Shown piece after piece: positions 22,313 through 33,600 of a DNA stretch of 64,000 nucleotides. Source of the stretch: Dreissena polymorpha (taxonomy: Eukaryota > Mollusca > Bivalvia > Myida > Dreissenidae); the NCBI RefSeq assembly GCF_020536995.1, contig NC_068357.1, positions 122,527,640-122,591,639 on the forward strand. The letters run 5' to 3'. Positions within the stretch are counted from its first letter, which is position 1. Each line of letters starts with the position of its first letter. The notes below the pieces were generated by a model. It had not been told where the DNA came from and searched no databases. It was given only the letters and a program-made list of their open reading frames with translations. A program made the translations under genes and the position numbers.

Positions 22313-23617
22313 ATGGACACAGAAGAAGTAGAAAGGCAGGACATAAGTTACGTAAAGGCAAAGGCGAAAAATAATGTAGAAACACGTATTTTAGAGAAAA
22401 CGTTGAGGCAGATTGATAAGCAGCGACATTGTGAACTCACGCGTATTGCGGTGCGAATACTTTCAGCAAAACGGTTCGCAAGAGGTTTACGCCAGCAAGG
22501 AAAGAAGTATAAGGACGTGAACAACGTTGACGAAGTGATTAGTCACAAAAAGGATAATATTAAACAATCTGGACGAACATCAGTCATGATGCGTTCCGCG
22601 AGTAAACTGAGAAACGGTGACAATGTTATAATTAACGACGCAGACAGCGTTGACGGACTAAATGTCGCTGGGCAAAAGATGCCGACGGAGGAGTACCACT
22701 ATGTACCGCCAAAGATGTTCTTTTGGTCGCAAGACGCGTCTACAAAAGAAGCCGTGTTAACGGGGTTCTATGGCTACAAATATGGGCTACAGCGGCCCAT
22801 GACAGAAGTGAAGCTCCTTGGGCAGCGCGCGTTTCCGGAACCACTGTACACAGCGTCGGAAATTCGGCGCGATGTTCATACCGCCGACGAAATCTTCAGG
22901 CACAGATCCAGCCTAAATACGTCACTAGATCCCCGACGTATATACACCAGCGGCGTTCCTAAAACCATCTTCGACGACGATAATATGGACGGCGGTCAAA
23001 TAACAGATCCGCCACCAACGAGAGAAGTGACGTTTGTCAGGAACACCCCGTCGCAGAACATGCGCAACCCGTCTGGGCAAGATAAACGGACAAAGCTGCC
23101 AAAATTGGAGAACACTGTTCGACCGTCATCACCGCAAGGTTTGTCTATCAACTTGAAACGTTCGGAAAGCGCGGAAACGGTGGTTTCCCACCGGACCGCC
23201 GGGCTCGCCTCACGCGGCTCCCTGCGTACTCCGCGTGTAAGAATGAAAAATCCATTACAACTGCAGACGAACGAGGATCCGGTACGGGAACGTAATGAGA
23301 CTATAAGTGCTAAGACTAAAATTTTGAAGCCAGCCAAGAATGCCGAGTTGGAGCGCTCGTATGCCAAAGTGCCGGTGATCTTAGCGGAAGTTCTGCGATT
23401 AAACTCGACCGGCGACGTGGATCCTAAACCTATACTGGGCCAGTATGCGAAGTCGCAGTTCCGAGTGAATATGCAAAACACAACATCGAAGAGGGTTCTG
23501 AACCGGTCGCCGCTACCTGCGTCTTTCAGAAAAAGAAACAACACTCTGTTAAAACATTATAGTGCTTCGGATATGTATAAATCGACACAGGTGTTCAGCA
23601 TGCAGATGCCAGTATGA
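22313..23617 (+). CDS. Uncharacterised single-exon protein, 434 aa
   Basis: An uninterrupted ORF of 434 codons starting in context 'gcgATGg'. It is visibly richer in G+C than the AT-rich DNA on both sides, which supports real coding use. The protein is basic and polar: the first ~60 residues are helix-prone and charged ('ILEKTLRQIDKQRHCELTR'). A more ordered middle lies near residues 125-180 ('EEYHYVPPKMFFWSQ', 'GFYGYKYGLQRPMTEVKLL'). The C-terminal half is Ser/Thr/Pro/Arg-rich and likely disordered. No signal peptide, membrane span, zinc finger or known catalytic motif is seen. No intron is needed; donor-like sites inside are not convincing. It could be a mollusc-restricted gene or a retrocopy; no poly(A) tail or flanking repeat supports the latter. 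Function unknown. Confidence 0.65.
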   Translation: MDTEEVERQDISYVKAKAKNNVETRILEKTLRQIDKQRHCELTRIAVRILSAKRFARGLRQQGKKYKDVNNVDEVISHKKDNIKQSGRTSVMMRSASKLRNGDNVIINDADSVDGLNVAGQKMPTEEYHYVPPKMFFWSQDASTKEAVLTGFYGYKYGLQRPMTEVKLLGQRAFPEPLYTASEIRRDVHTADEIFRHRSSLNTSLDPRRIYTSGVPKTIFDDDNMDGGQITDPPPTREVTFVRNTPSQNMRNPSGQDKRTKLPKLENTVRPSSPQGLSINLKRSESAETVVSHRTAGLASRGSLRTPRVRMKNPLQLQTNEDPVRERNETISAKTKILKPAKNAELERSYAKVPVILAEVLRLNSTGDVDPKPILGQYAKSQFRVNMQNTTSKRVLNRSPLPASFRKRNNTLLKHYSASDMYKSTQVFSMQMPV

Positions 23618-23884
23618 GCAATTAACTCGGCAATTAGCAATTTTTGTTTACCGTTTGTGTTTATGTTAACGTGATAATTTAGTACCGGCTGTGACAGAAA
23701 ACACACAAAACAGTTCTTGACAAGTTGATACAGTTTGTTATTTCTTAATGTTAAACCTGTCGTAATATGTACTAGCGACCTCAAAGAGCGCATAACTATA
23801 TCTAATAGTAATTATATTGGAAATGGTCCATACAAGGTACCTCGGGAAATGGTCCAACCTAACGTAAGCGATCTTGCATTTTGG

Positions 23885-24300
23885 TCACTACACAACGGTC
23901 ATACCGAATACCGGTAATAGCGATCTGAAATAATGGTCATACCGAATAATAACGATCTGAAACAACGATCATACCGAATACTAGCTATCTTAAATACCCC
24001 GCATACCGCGTACTTGTGATATTAAACAAGGGTCATGCCGAAAACTAGCAATTTAAAACAACTGTCATGCCGAATACTAGCGATCTTAAACATCTATCGT
24101 TCCGAATACCAGAGATCTTAAACAACGATCATACCGAATACCAGTGATGTTAACGGTCAGAGTGAATACCAGCGATCTTAAACAACGGTCATTCCGAATA
24201 CGTGCCAGATTAAACAACGGTCATGGGGAATAATAGCGACCTGAAACAACGTTCATACCGAATACTAGCGATCTTAAACAACGTTCATTGCGAATTATAG
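23885..24300 (+). repeat. ~30-bp minisatellite
   Basis: About a dozen diverged copies of 'gaataccagcgatcttaaac' plus 'aacggtcatacc'. It begins about 270 bp after the orphan ORF and ends shortly before a long poly-C run at 24342-24364. Confidence 0.8.
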
Positions 24301-24341
24301 CTACCATGGGTTTCCGCATATGGGGCAAATGGGGTCAGCTG

Positions 24342-24364
24342 ACCCCCCCCCCCCCCCCCCCCCC
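24342..24364. repeat. poly-C tract
   Basis: A run of more than 20 C; the length is likely unreliable in any assembly. Confidence 0.9.
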
Positions 24365-24699
24365 TTGTGAGCGGACAAGTTAGTAGGATATGGGAAAATC
24401 TAAACGCGTAAAGTTGTGATTCCTGATTTGAACAATTTGGGTCAGCATGACCCCTGGTTAGTTTCACATGAACACCAATTCTCATTTAAATGTAAACAAA
24501 TCATGAATGCGGTTATTGCTCAAATTACTTTTTACCATTGGTTTAAACATGAATTACCCGTGCGAAATCAAGAGGAGAATTTAATCAATTAACATTTATT
24601 CAGTCCCTGATTAGGAAGTGAAGGCGACGTAAGTATAATTGAATTTCTCGATGTTTTTGATAATTGTATGAACATATTCTTGTCAGTGTTGAACCAAAC

Positions 24700-25160
24700 C
24701 CTTTGATAGCTCATCATCCATACCCGGTAATCCTGAGAGCCTGTCGTCGGACATGGTGGGTCGTAGCCATGCCCTGACTCGTCTCAGCGTGCTAAATGAT
24801 CGTTCCGCCGAACAAGCGGCAGGGTTAGTACTGAGTATTGTGATCATCGCCCCACTCAAAAAACGTGTTTATTTATTTCACCAAGTCACCAAAACAAAGA
24901 CTAATTTTATTCGATGGATTCCTTCTTGCGCATGTTGTACCATGTTATAGCCTCTTGTTCAAATTATCGATTCGATAAAATTCGTTGATGGTTCGGGCTG
25001 TATCTTTATAGTATGATCGATCAAAATTTTTGATGTAGTTCGGATATGGAGTTGATATAACAGTCAATAGTATTTTTCACTGTTCCACCAACATTTTTTC
25101 GGTCTACTTGACGGCCACATTATCGTGGTGTCGTCATTGTAACACTAATATTGGCTATTA
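24700..25160 (-). pseudogene. Decayed hAT-like transposase fragment (C-terminal dimerisation region)
   Basis: The minus strand from about 24856 downward reads 'NPAACSAERSFSTLRRV' and then 'WLRPTMSDDRLSGL'. This is the hAT C-terminal dimerisation signature (S/C-x-ERSFS-x-L-x-x-V/I-K/R-x-x-LR-x-x-M-x-x-x-RL). Farther upstream on the minus strand, near 25090-25030, 'VKNTIDCYINSISELHQKF' resembles the segment that precedes this region in such proteins, but stops separate the parts. No TIRs or target duplication were found, so it is a fragment of a DNA transposon or of a ZMYM-like domesticated relative. Confidence 0.6.
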
Positions 25161-25985
25161 ATGCCGAACAGAATATATCTTCCGCGAAAATCGATTCCGC
25201 ATTTTCTCTATGATCGGTGAACATCGATGTCAAATAATCGACGTGTTTTTGGTAGTCTATATCTTCTTTACTGAACAGCTCGAAGTGCTTGTGTGATGGG
25301 CTCTAAACATGGACTAAAACTTGGCCATTATGTGGAGCGTTATCACAAATGTATAGAAACTGCATGATGACGTAGGTACCTTTATGGAACTGCATGGAAA
25401 GACAATCCCTATTATAAGCAGATAAGTATGAGTACATAAAACACATCTTCGAAATAATGACTTATACACAGGTCCCGTCCTAAAACGGGGCCTAACGATT
25501 CCTATGACGCCTTACATATCACATTAGATAATGTGGGTTAAACATAATGAATGTCTTCAGATGATCAGTGATGACTGATGAGAATTCTATATGAGAAATA
25601 TCACTATGATCAGGCAGATGGAAAAAATGTATAATCGGTCCCAATACAGTCAATTTATCAATTCCAAATCCCGACTGGTAACATTCTAGATATTCTTCAT
25701 GATGCATCCTTACCTGACCTTATAATTTATATTCTTTAATGGAGAAAACACCCCATTGACCCCCCCCCTAGGATAATTCCTGCGGACGCTGGATAAATGT
25801 TTTGTCCCCCAAAAGAACTTACAATGCGCTTGGAAGCTTGATTTCCTAGCGAAGAAAATGTATTAGTGATTAAAGCGTTAATATGGCTTTTGCAGACGAC
25901 ATACATACCAACAATGTAGCATGGTCACTTTAAGTAATCGATAATTACGAATTTGACTATAAAATCGGATTAAATAAAGTGGTTA
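25161..25985. other. AT-rich intergenic sequence, nothing recognised
   Basis: No coding region, RNA gene or repeat family is apparent. Part of it may be further decayed transposase sequence belonging to the fragment at 24700-25160. Confidence 0.4.
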
Positions 25986-25991
25986 CCAACA

Positions 25992-26165
25992 ATGGCTGAT
26001 CGGTTAACGCAGTGGTTAGTAAACACTCTTCTCGCCCATTCGACCCGGGTTCAATCCCCGTTCCCGGCGCATGTGAGTTTGGTAGGTGGTCACCACACCG
26101 GACATGTGGGTTTCATCTGGGCACTCCGGTTACCCTCCACAAGCATAAGACCAATACAAACTTAA
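25992..26165 (+). repeat. tRNA-derived SINE
   Basis: The head has an A box-like 'ggttaacgcagtggttag' and a B box 'gggttcaatccccg', 40 bp apart. It is followed by 'catgtgggtttcatctgggc' and 'actccggttaccctccac', resembling the conserved central segment of several animal SINE families. Confidence 0.7.
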
Positions 26166-26644
26166 ATATCACAGTAAAAACTAAATTGCTGGACAGCAAC
26201 GCTATAATTCAAAATTCTTCCAAACTTTCTTGAGTTTAGTTAACAAATCAGGTAGAAGAACAGTGACACACTGCTGGTCTTCACACAATGCGACCTCAGT
26301 CCCGGAAGGACCTAATAAAGTTCGATACACACGTGGTCTCCAACAACTGAACTCGAGCTTTAAGCTGTGAACAAAGTTTCCAAAACAAACATACTGATTA
26401 TCTACGAATGTAATCGTGAAAGGTACAACATATTGAAAATTGTGGTAAGAAATAGGTTATTATAAAGATAATATGGACGTAAGTGGTCGGCAAATTCTTA
26501 CAGTTTTTGTGTGTTTTTAAAGAAATCATTTGCCAAAACATGCTGTCGCCAGGTAAACCATGAAAGGAATGACCTAACAATAATTTGAGCAGCGTTAAAG
26601 GCCATGCGGAAAAAAGGAGATTTATGATAAAAAATATTCACGGA

Positions 26645-26858
26645 TTAACCCTTACAATGCGGGAACCGAATATTTAAGGCCATTGCAAACAGTTTGGATC
26701 CAGATGAGACGCCACAGAACGTGGCGTCTCATCAGGATCCAAACTGTTTGCTATTCTGATAGTATTCTTTGAAAAAAAATCGAAGAAAATGCTAATTTTA
26801 TCAATTCAGCAGACGGCATTTTAGCAGACGACAAATTTCCCAGCATGCAAAGGGTTAA
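26645..26858. mobile_element. TTAA-flanked MITE (family M1), inverse copy
   Basis: TTAA at both ends; ends 'cccttacaatgcgggaacc' and 'cccagcatgcaaaggg'. The inner palindrome 'gatgagacgccacagaacgt' continues as 'ggcgtctcatc'. Closely similar to 15698-15910 in opposite orientation. Confidence 0.8.
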
Positions 26859-27749
26859 AGTTCAATGTTCGGCTAAACCGCATGTCAAACACCTCGCGTA
26901 TGTGTATCATATATGTTGTCCTAAAACAGTACATGACAAATCCGCTACAGACAAAATGAATTACCAATTTTCGCAACAATATGAGAAACCCGTTTTCAAA
27001 CCAGGAATTCTTTCCAAAATAATGAAGTCGTAGAGAAATGTATAAAATTTTAACATAACATTGCAATTTACAAAGGCCAGGAGTCGCATTGCTTTGTTTA
27101 AGCATAAGTGTGAGTAAGTAAAGAACGGTCGTTCAATGTGCGTGACAACCTTTCAATGCCACCACATTGACGATAGCTATAAGTTTTTTGTTCGTTTACA
27201 AATTCTCATTATGAACTGAATACTAGTACATGTATGTATTATATTTCACATGGCCACACAACCTTTTCTTCACAACTTTAGAGCGAACAATTACTTCCCG
27301 CGTCGTGGTTTTCACAAGTTTAACACGAGATGCCCCACGACAGAGCCCTTGATTTTTCACAAGCTATATTATAATGACCATTGTCTAGCAGTCACCTTAT
27401 GTATGGCCACAAAGACATTTAAGATGATGAATATCTGTTGTAGTTAAATTGTATATATCAACTTCAATCTTACCGTTTTAAAATTAAAACCATAAACATG
27501 CATACTCCATGAAACTAGATATTCAGGTATTTACCAAATAATTTAGTTGAACGTAATTGGGTTTCAAACAGATGGCTGCATGTAAGCTACACAAACTTAC
27601 AGCACAATTTCTCGTCCAAAGTCAAGTTATTGAGCGGATTTTTTTTCTTCTTTTTTATGTACCAAATGGCCCCCAAGTGAAATCCCATCCGAGTTCTGCA
27701 TGTAGGCTACTACAAACACAACTACAGCATATTAATACCTCAATCCGAT

Positions 27750-27964
27750 TTAACCCATTTATGCCTAGTGGACTCTCCCATCCTTCTAAATTGGATCGAT
27801 TTATTTCCAAAATTAGTGATGTCTAGTATATTTATTTCTATATTTAGAATATTTCTTACAGAAATTCCTTTAAGAAAACAGTGCAGACCCCGATGCGGCG
27901 TCTCATCTGGGTCTACGCTGTTTTCCAATGCCTTTTTTCTAGACGCTAGGCATAAATGGGTTAA
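27750..27964. mobile_element. TTAA-flanked MITE (M1-related)
   Basis: TTAA flanks and perfect inverted ends 'acccatttatgcctag' / 'ctaggcataaatgggt'. The core 'gcggcgtctcatctgggtct' recalls family M1, but the rest differs, so it is a sister family. Confidence 0.75.
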
Positions 27965-28127
27965 AGCAATCGAGCAGGAACAGACATTTCTCCTAAAGCA
28001 GTAGTGACCTTTAACCCACTGATCAAAAATGCAATACCTAGCTTGATAAGCATGTAAGCTACAAATACACACAATTTAAACGCAATATCTCCATCCTAAA
28101 CTGATGTTTTTGAGGCCTTACTTTTTA

Positions 28128-28275
28128 TAGGAGCCGTGCTCTGTGAAAAAAGGGGTTTAATGCATGTGCGTAAAGTGTCATCCCAGATTAGCATGTGCAG
28201 TGCTTTCTGGACTTTCTGTAAACGAAAAAAACATTAAAAGCGGAAAGTGCCAGCCCTGATTAGCTTGTGAATATA
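28128..28275. repeat. Fold-back MITE F1, half copy
   Basis: 'gagccgtgctctgtgaaaaa', 'ttaatgcatgtgcgtaaagt' and 'gtcatcccagattagcatgt' match the left half of F1; the right half is degraded. Confidence 0.65.
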
Positions 28276-29685
28276 ACTACAAATAAATACAATCCACGGC
28301 AAGAGCACGTAAGTTTTGTCTATTTGGTAATACAATTTATTAAACAGTGTTATCTACGGTCGTATTTCTTATAACGAAAACATTCTTTGATGTATTTACA
28401 CAAAGTATAAATTAAGTACGAATAACAAATTTGCAAATGAAATAAATATAAAAATATGCAAACTGAAGTTATTGCCCGGAAACCAGCTGCTTAACCCCTC
28501 CCGCCATACACCATTATAATAATCAGGAGTGTCATCTTCTTTGAAAACCTGGTTTATTATTAGTAGTTTCGATCATGAGCAGATCATTGTAAATATTTAT
28601 TTTAACAAGCAAATTCTTTGAATTGATATCCCACCCAAATTTCAAAATTTTGTGACAGACGGACGGCGGGGGATTAAAGGAAAACTGTTAATTTAATATT
28701 TTGATCGACTTTTACGCAACGAATAACCAATCAAATACGAATTGTCAAATCCTTGCCTCATTACAATTTATGGATAAAGAATATGCGATAAACAATACAT
28801 GGCAAAGGGTGTTCTCTAAAATGACAGTCTTCGCGAATATTGGTTTTTAGGTTGCAAATCATATAGCATGTGGATTCTTATCGTATTCATATGAACCTCG
28901 TTCGCAGCCATAGACCTATGCGTTATATTCCTCACACTATTGTTAAACTTAAACATACTAAGTTTTCTTCACACACATCCGACATAAACACACCACGTTT
29001 TGTTACTAGCAATAGTGAACGAATATCAATTTGTAAAAAATCAGGGATATAAATAATTTAATTAGTGGTTGTCCGTTCGTCTGGGTCAAGTGTATTAAGT
29101 TCCGCACAAGCAAATTTCAAAATTTGGTTGTCCGTCCGGGCAACTAGCTTTTTAAAAGGCACAAAACCGGTCCCTTTCAGAACAAAGATAACTATTTTAT
29201 ACTATTGTCAGATTTTGTTTTGTTAGAACAACTGTTAGAGAGGAACGTGTACTTGGTTCTGAGATTCTTACTCGTTGGCGGTAGCTGAAGCACTGATAGT
29301 TTCCCGTTTGCGCAACATTCAGCATCGAGTTCCCGCCATAAAAAGTACGTACCATCCTATATTTTTAACCCAGACAACGATATCGTTTGTATGAATTGTC
29401 ACCAGGATTTCAATCACTTGAACATCTGTAAGACTGGCCAGCCAATCTCTCTGCTAACTCGTTACTAGTACACTGCGGAATTTACCAGAAAACGGTTCGT
29501 TTACAACTGGTGTAAATAAGCTCTACTGAATGTATCGTCAACCTTTACCGAATAGTTTAATAAAGTAATAACAATGCGCACTTTCATAAAGAAAAGTAAT
29601 TATCCAGTGTGACAAATTGCCAATTACGTCATTATATTTTTTTTACTGTTGGATATTATATTAGGCCGTCATGACCCTCACTCAA
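28276..29685. other. AT-rich intergenic sequence, nothing recognised
   Basis: No supported gene or repeat, apart from isolated 'gacggacggcggggg' and 'ttgtccgtccgggcaactag' words near 28655 and 29120 that look like remnants of HINE-type ends. Confidence 0.4.
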
Positions 29686-29689
29686 CTTG

Positions 29690-29900
29690 AATGTTCGCAG
29701 TGGATATGGTGTCCACCTAGCAATCGGGAGGTCACGTGTTCGATCCCCGACCACTGTGGGAGCATTTTGTTTTATTTCCCCAAAATACACAATACAGGTT
29801 CTGGTCCTTGTTAACGGAGCCGAGAGCGTTTCAAATAAGCCTTAGGCTTCTATGCAATCCAGCGAACATAAATAGGTTTAAACTAACTAGAACGTTATAT
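29690..29900 (+). repeat. tRNA-derived SINE
   Basis: The tRNA-like head 'gcagtggatatggtgtccac' with B box 'tgttcgatccccgaccact' is followed by body 'aatacaggttctggtccttg' and 'aagccttaggcttctatgc'. The body is shared with 16285-16410 and, antisense, 5258-5330. Confidence 0.65.
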
Positions 29901-30007
29901 AACGACATGCACCTATGTCTGCGCGCCCCTCTTCTTTAAAGTGCTTAGTTCTGGTCAGTTTATATCATTTAGAAATAAATAAACAACAACTTTTGAAAGT
30001 TCTACAA

Positions 30008-30013
30008 TTTATT
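30008..30013 (-). terminator. Candidate SLC3A2 poly(A) signal
   Basis: AATAAA on the minus strand, about 610 nt after the SLC3A2 stop codon. Position is plausible but there is no transcript evidence. Confidence 0.35.
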
Positions 30014-30625
30014 GTTCAAAACGAATTCCTTGCAAGAAAATGTCAGAATTAAGTTTACCAAAGTAAGCCTAAATGGAAATTCGTGCGCACAATTTGTGAA
30101 TAATTTTGATATGACCGAAGTATTTTGACTATCAGGTCAGATTTCACACCTTGCTGGTATGGGAACCAGGTTATTTTGTTATCGTGACATACTGGCTATC
30201 CTCAAATGAAATACATCATACTACACCAGCGACCGAAATGTACATGTATATATCTTCTGTTATGTAAACTTGTAAGCAGGGTTGAAAGATTACATCAACA
30301 AAAAACATCAACATACCAATACAAGCATTGAAAACCATTAACAACAAAAGAACAATGTATTTTTTAGGGTTTTTGTAGGAATTTGGCAGGCACCCAAGTT
30401 AAATGTTAAAGCTTCCCTAACAAATGTATGTAGATGTTATCTAATCTTCTTCAGTTACAACTAACTATTGAATATACCAAAACAATACAAAGATATAAGA
30501 ATTTTTGCCAGTGCTATCGTTAGAAAACTGAACTTAACAATTATTGTGTGTTCAAGTCAGTTATTAAGTGTTCTAGTTAAATGTGTTTTCGTCGATGTTT
30601 TGCAAGTTAAATTTTGGCGATAAGA

Positions 30626-33600
30626 TTAATATTCAAAGACGTAAATCTCTCCATCATTAAACCCAAGGGGAGCCTCCTTCAAGTTGAAGGTCTCCGGGGT
30701 TTTCAGCTGGCGCTTGGAGTCAAACACCAGGGTCAAGGTATCGGCGATGTCATCAAAACCTGTGGTCTTTGCGCCATTGTTCATCACTACCAGGTAGCTG
30801 GGGAAGCCCTTGGCCTTGCGGATGAAATAGAGGATGTCCTTGCTGTAGGTTTTGAACTCCACAGAGCCAAACTGGAAGGCCTCTTTCTTTCGCAGGTTCA
30901 CGAGGTCTTGGAAGGATTCCAGTGTCGAGTAGGGCAGCAGGTGGGCCTTGTTGTACTGGAATTGGAAACATCCACAGTTATGGCCCACTTACATATTAAA
31001 TAATTGCCTATTAGTACCAGTGAAAATGCTAAAGGACGCATTTTCTGCTCACACTTTTTAAATCATATATGCAGTCTTAAGTGTTCTGCCTCGCCATTTA
31101 ATGACATTTGCGATTGATAATTTATCAATGTTTCATGTAAAATCATTCACCTTGAGCCAATCTATTGGTATTTTTATCTGTTCTTGTCACTTTTAACAAA
31201 TGAAGAAAACTTAAATTACTTTTTTCACATATTTAAACAAGAGGGCATTGATGGCCCTGAATCGCTCACCTGACTAACTTGGCTACACCAACTTAAATTC
31301 TATCAGACTATGGCTAGCTTTATTATGAAGTACGAATGGGCCAAATAAAATTTCATTAAGACGTGATAAAAAGTGTGACCTCTTTCATCTACACAAGGTT
31401 TTACAAGAACTGGCCCGGTGACCTTACTATTGACCCCAGATGACCCATATACGATTCAACATCAGATATTATCAAGATAAACTTTCATTATTCATTAAGA
31501 TCAGATGAAAACTATTACCTCTATTGTCTACACAAGGTTTTTCTACGATTTGACCTAGTGACCTAGTTTCTGACCCCATGTGACCCAAATACAATCCCAA
31601 TCCAGATTTCATCAAGATAAACATTCTGATAATATTGCATAAAGATCTGATGGAAAATGTGACCTCTATTGTCTACACAAGGTTTTTCTAAGATTTGACC
31701 AAGATTTCATCAAGATTAACATTATGGAATTTTTTTATTAAGATTGGATGAAAACTGTGACCTCTACTGTCTACAAAAGTTTCTTTTTAAACTTTGACCT
31801 AGTGACCTAGTTTTTGACCCTAGATGCCCCAAATTCGATCCCAGCCCAGATTTTTAACAAGACAAACATTCTGACCATATTTTTTATAAAGTTCTGATGA
31901 AAACTGTGACCTCTATTGTCAACACATGGTATTTCGATGATTTGACCTAGTTTCTCACCCAAAATGACCCAAATACAATCCCAATCCAGATTTCATCAAG
32001 CTAAACATTCTGACAAAATTTCATAAAGATTGGATGGAAACTGTAACCTCTATTGTCTACACAAGGTTTTTCTATGATTTGACCTAGTGACCTAGTTTTT
32101 GACCCCAGATGACCCAGATACAATCCCAACCCAGATTTCATCAAGATAAACAATCTGACCAAATTTCACCATAAAGATTGGATGAAAACTGTGACCTCTA
32201 CTGTCTACACAAACAAATTGTTGACGGACGCAGGACATCACACGGTCACATAAGCTCACCATGTCACTTCGTGACAGGTGAGCTAAAAAACAAACAAACT
32301 AACTTTAATATTGTGTAGCTTTAAAGGATGAAAACTGTGACCTCTACTGTCTACACAAACAAATTGTTGACGGACGCAGGACATCACACGGTCACATAAG
32401 CTCACCATGTCACTTCGTGACAGGTGAGCTAAAAAACAAACAAACTAACTTTAATATTGTGTAGCTTTAAAAAATTATAATTACACAGAAAGAAAAGAAA
32501 ATATGCACCTTCCCTTGGTCTTGAACCCCGAACCAAAAGCAAAAGAATTCCACATAAAAAAAATTAATATATATGACTTTATTAAAAAAATATTTAGCCG
32601 AATTCTGAACAAGTCCCTTTAAGTATGAAGATACTTTTTCACAAATGAAAAACAATGAACTGTGCTTTCATTGATTTCCCCCAGTGGTATACACCCCTCA
32701 TATACCTCCACACTAGTTGACTGGTAGTCCGCATTCACTGGCAGCCATGGGGCTATATCAGCAGCGCAGAACCCTGCATTCTCCTTCCTGGACCACAACA
32801 TTGGTGTGCGATACTCATCTCTCTTACCCTGCAGTATAATGGAGGCCGTTGTCTTTATTGATTTTTTTTATACTTTACAACTTTGACAGTAAAATTAATG
32901 AAACAAGGTGCAGCTAGCAAAAAATGCAATTGTGATCAAATCAACAATGAACACATACACATATGCAACTGCTAAAACAAACAAACAGTTTGTCCTTAAT
33001 GGCAGAACTTAGATGACTTCATTATAAACCTTTTCCTTCTACTTGTCACAAATAAATGCATTAAAACTTGTTAACAACTATTGACCACAAATATTTTCAT
33101 GCATCAAGCATCCTGAACACAAAATTAATACAGGTACTATCTAACAAAGCTGAACACTTACAAAATTACTTTTAACCCTGCATATACCATGTGATATGAG
33201 AGTACAAAGTCAAAGTCTACTTTACAAATATGATTTGTTTAAGATTGGCACAACAGTACTCACAAGTGGGTCTTTCTTCTGGTTGGCTGCCACATTGCCG
33301 TTGGTCATAGCGATCTCATCACCGTAGTAGACGATGGGAGTGCCTGGCAACAGCAGGTGGAACACTTGCCACGCCTTTTGTTTGGCCTCATTCCACTTAG
33401 TGGCATAGCGCTCTGTGTTCTCATTGTCCAGCTGATGAAACCAACATCAGAGCACACATTATATGGAAGGATTATTATTCATACAACTATAAAACTGTTT
33501 AGACTGATTAAACAACCATGTAATTATATAGGCATACACACTTTTGTGAACTTGTCAAAAATATTCACTGTTCATTTTGGAACTTAAAGAAAGTAAATGA

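Noticed and set aside
22996-23544. 182-codon ORF antisense to the 434-aa ORF
   Set aside because: Shadow of the longer plus-strand frame; no start context or recognisable content. The plus frame is longer and complete.
30614-31003. 129-codon ORF on the plus strand
   Set aside because: Lies antisense to the last SLC3A2 exon, which has clear homology in the minus frame.
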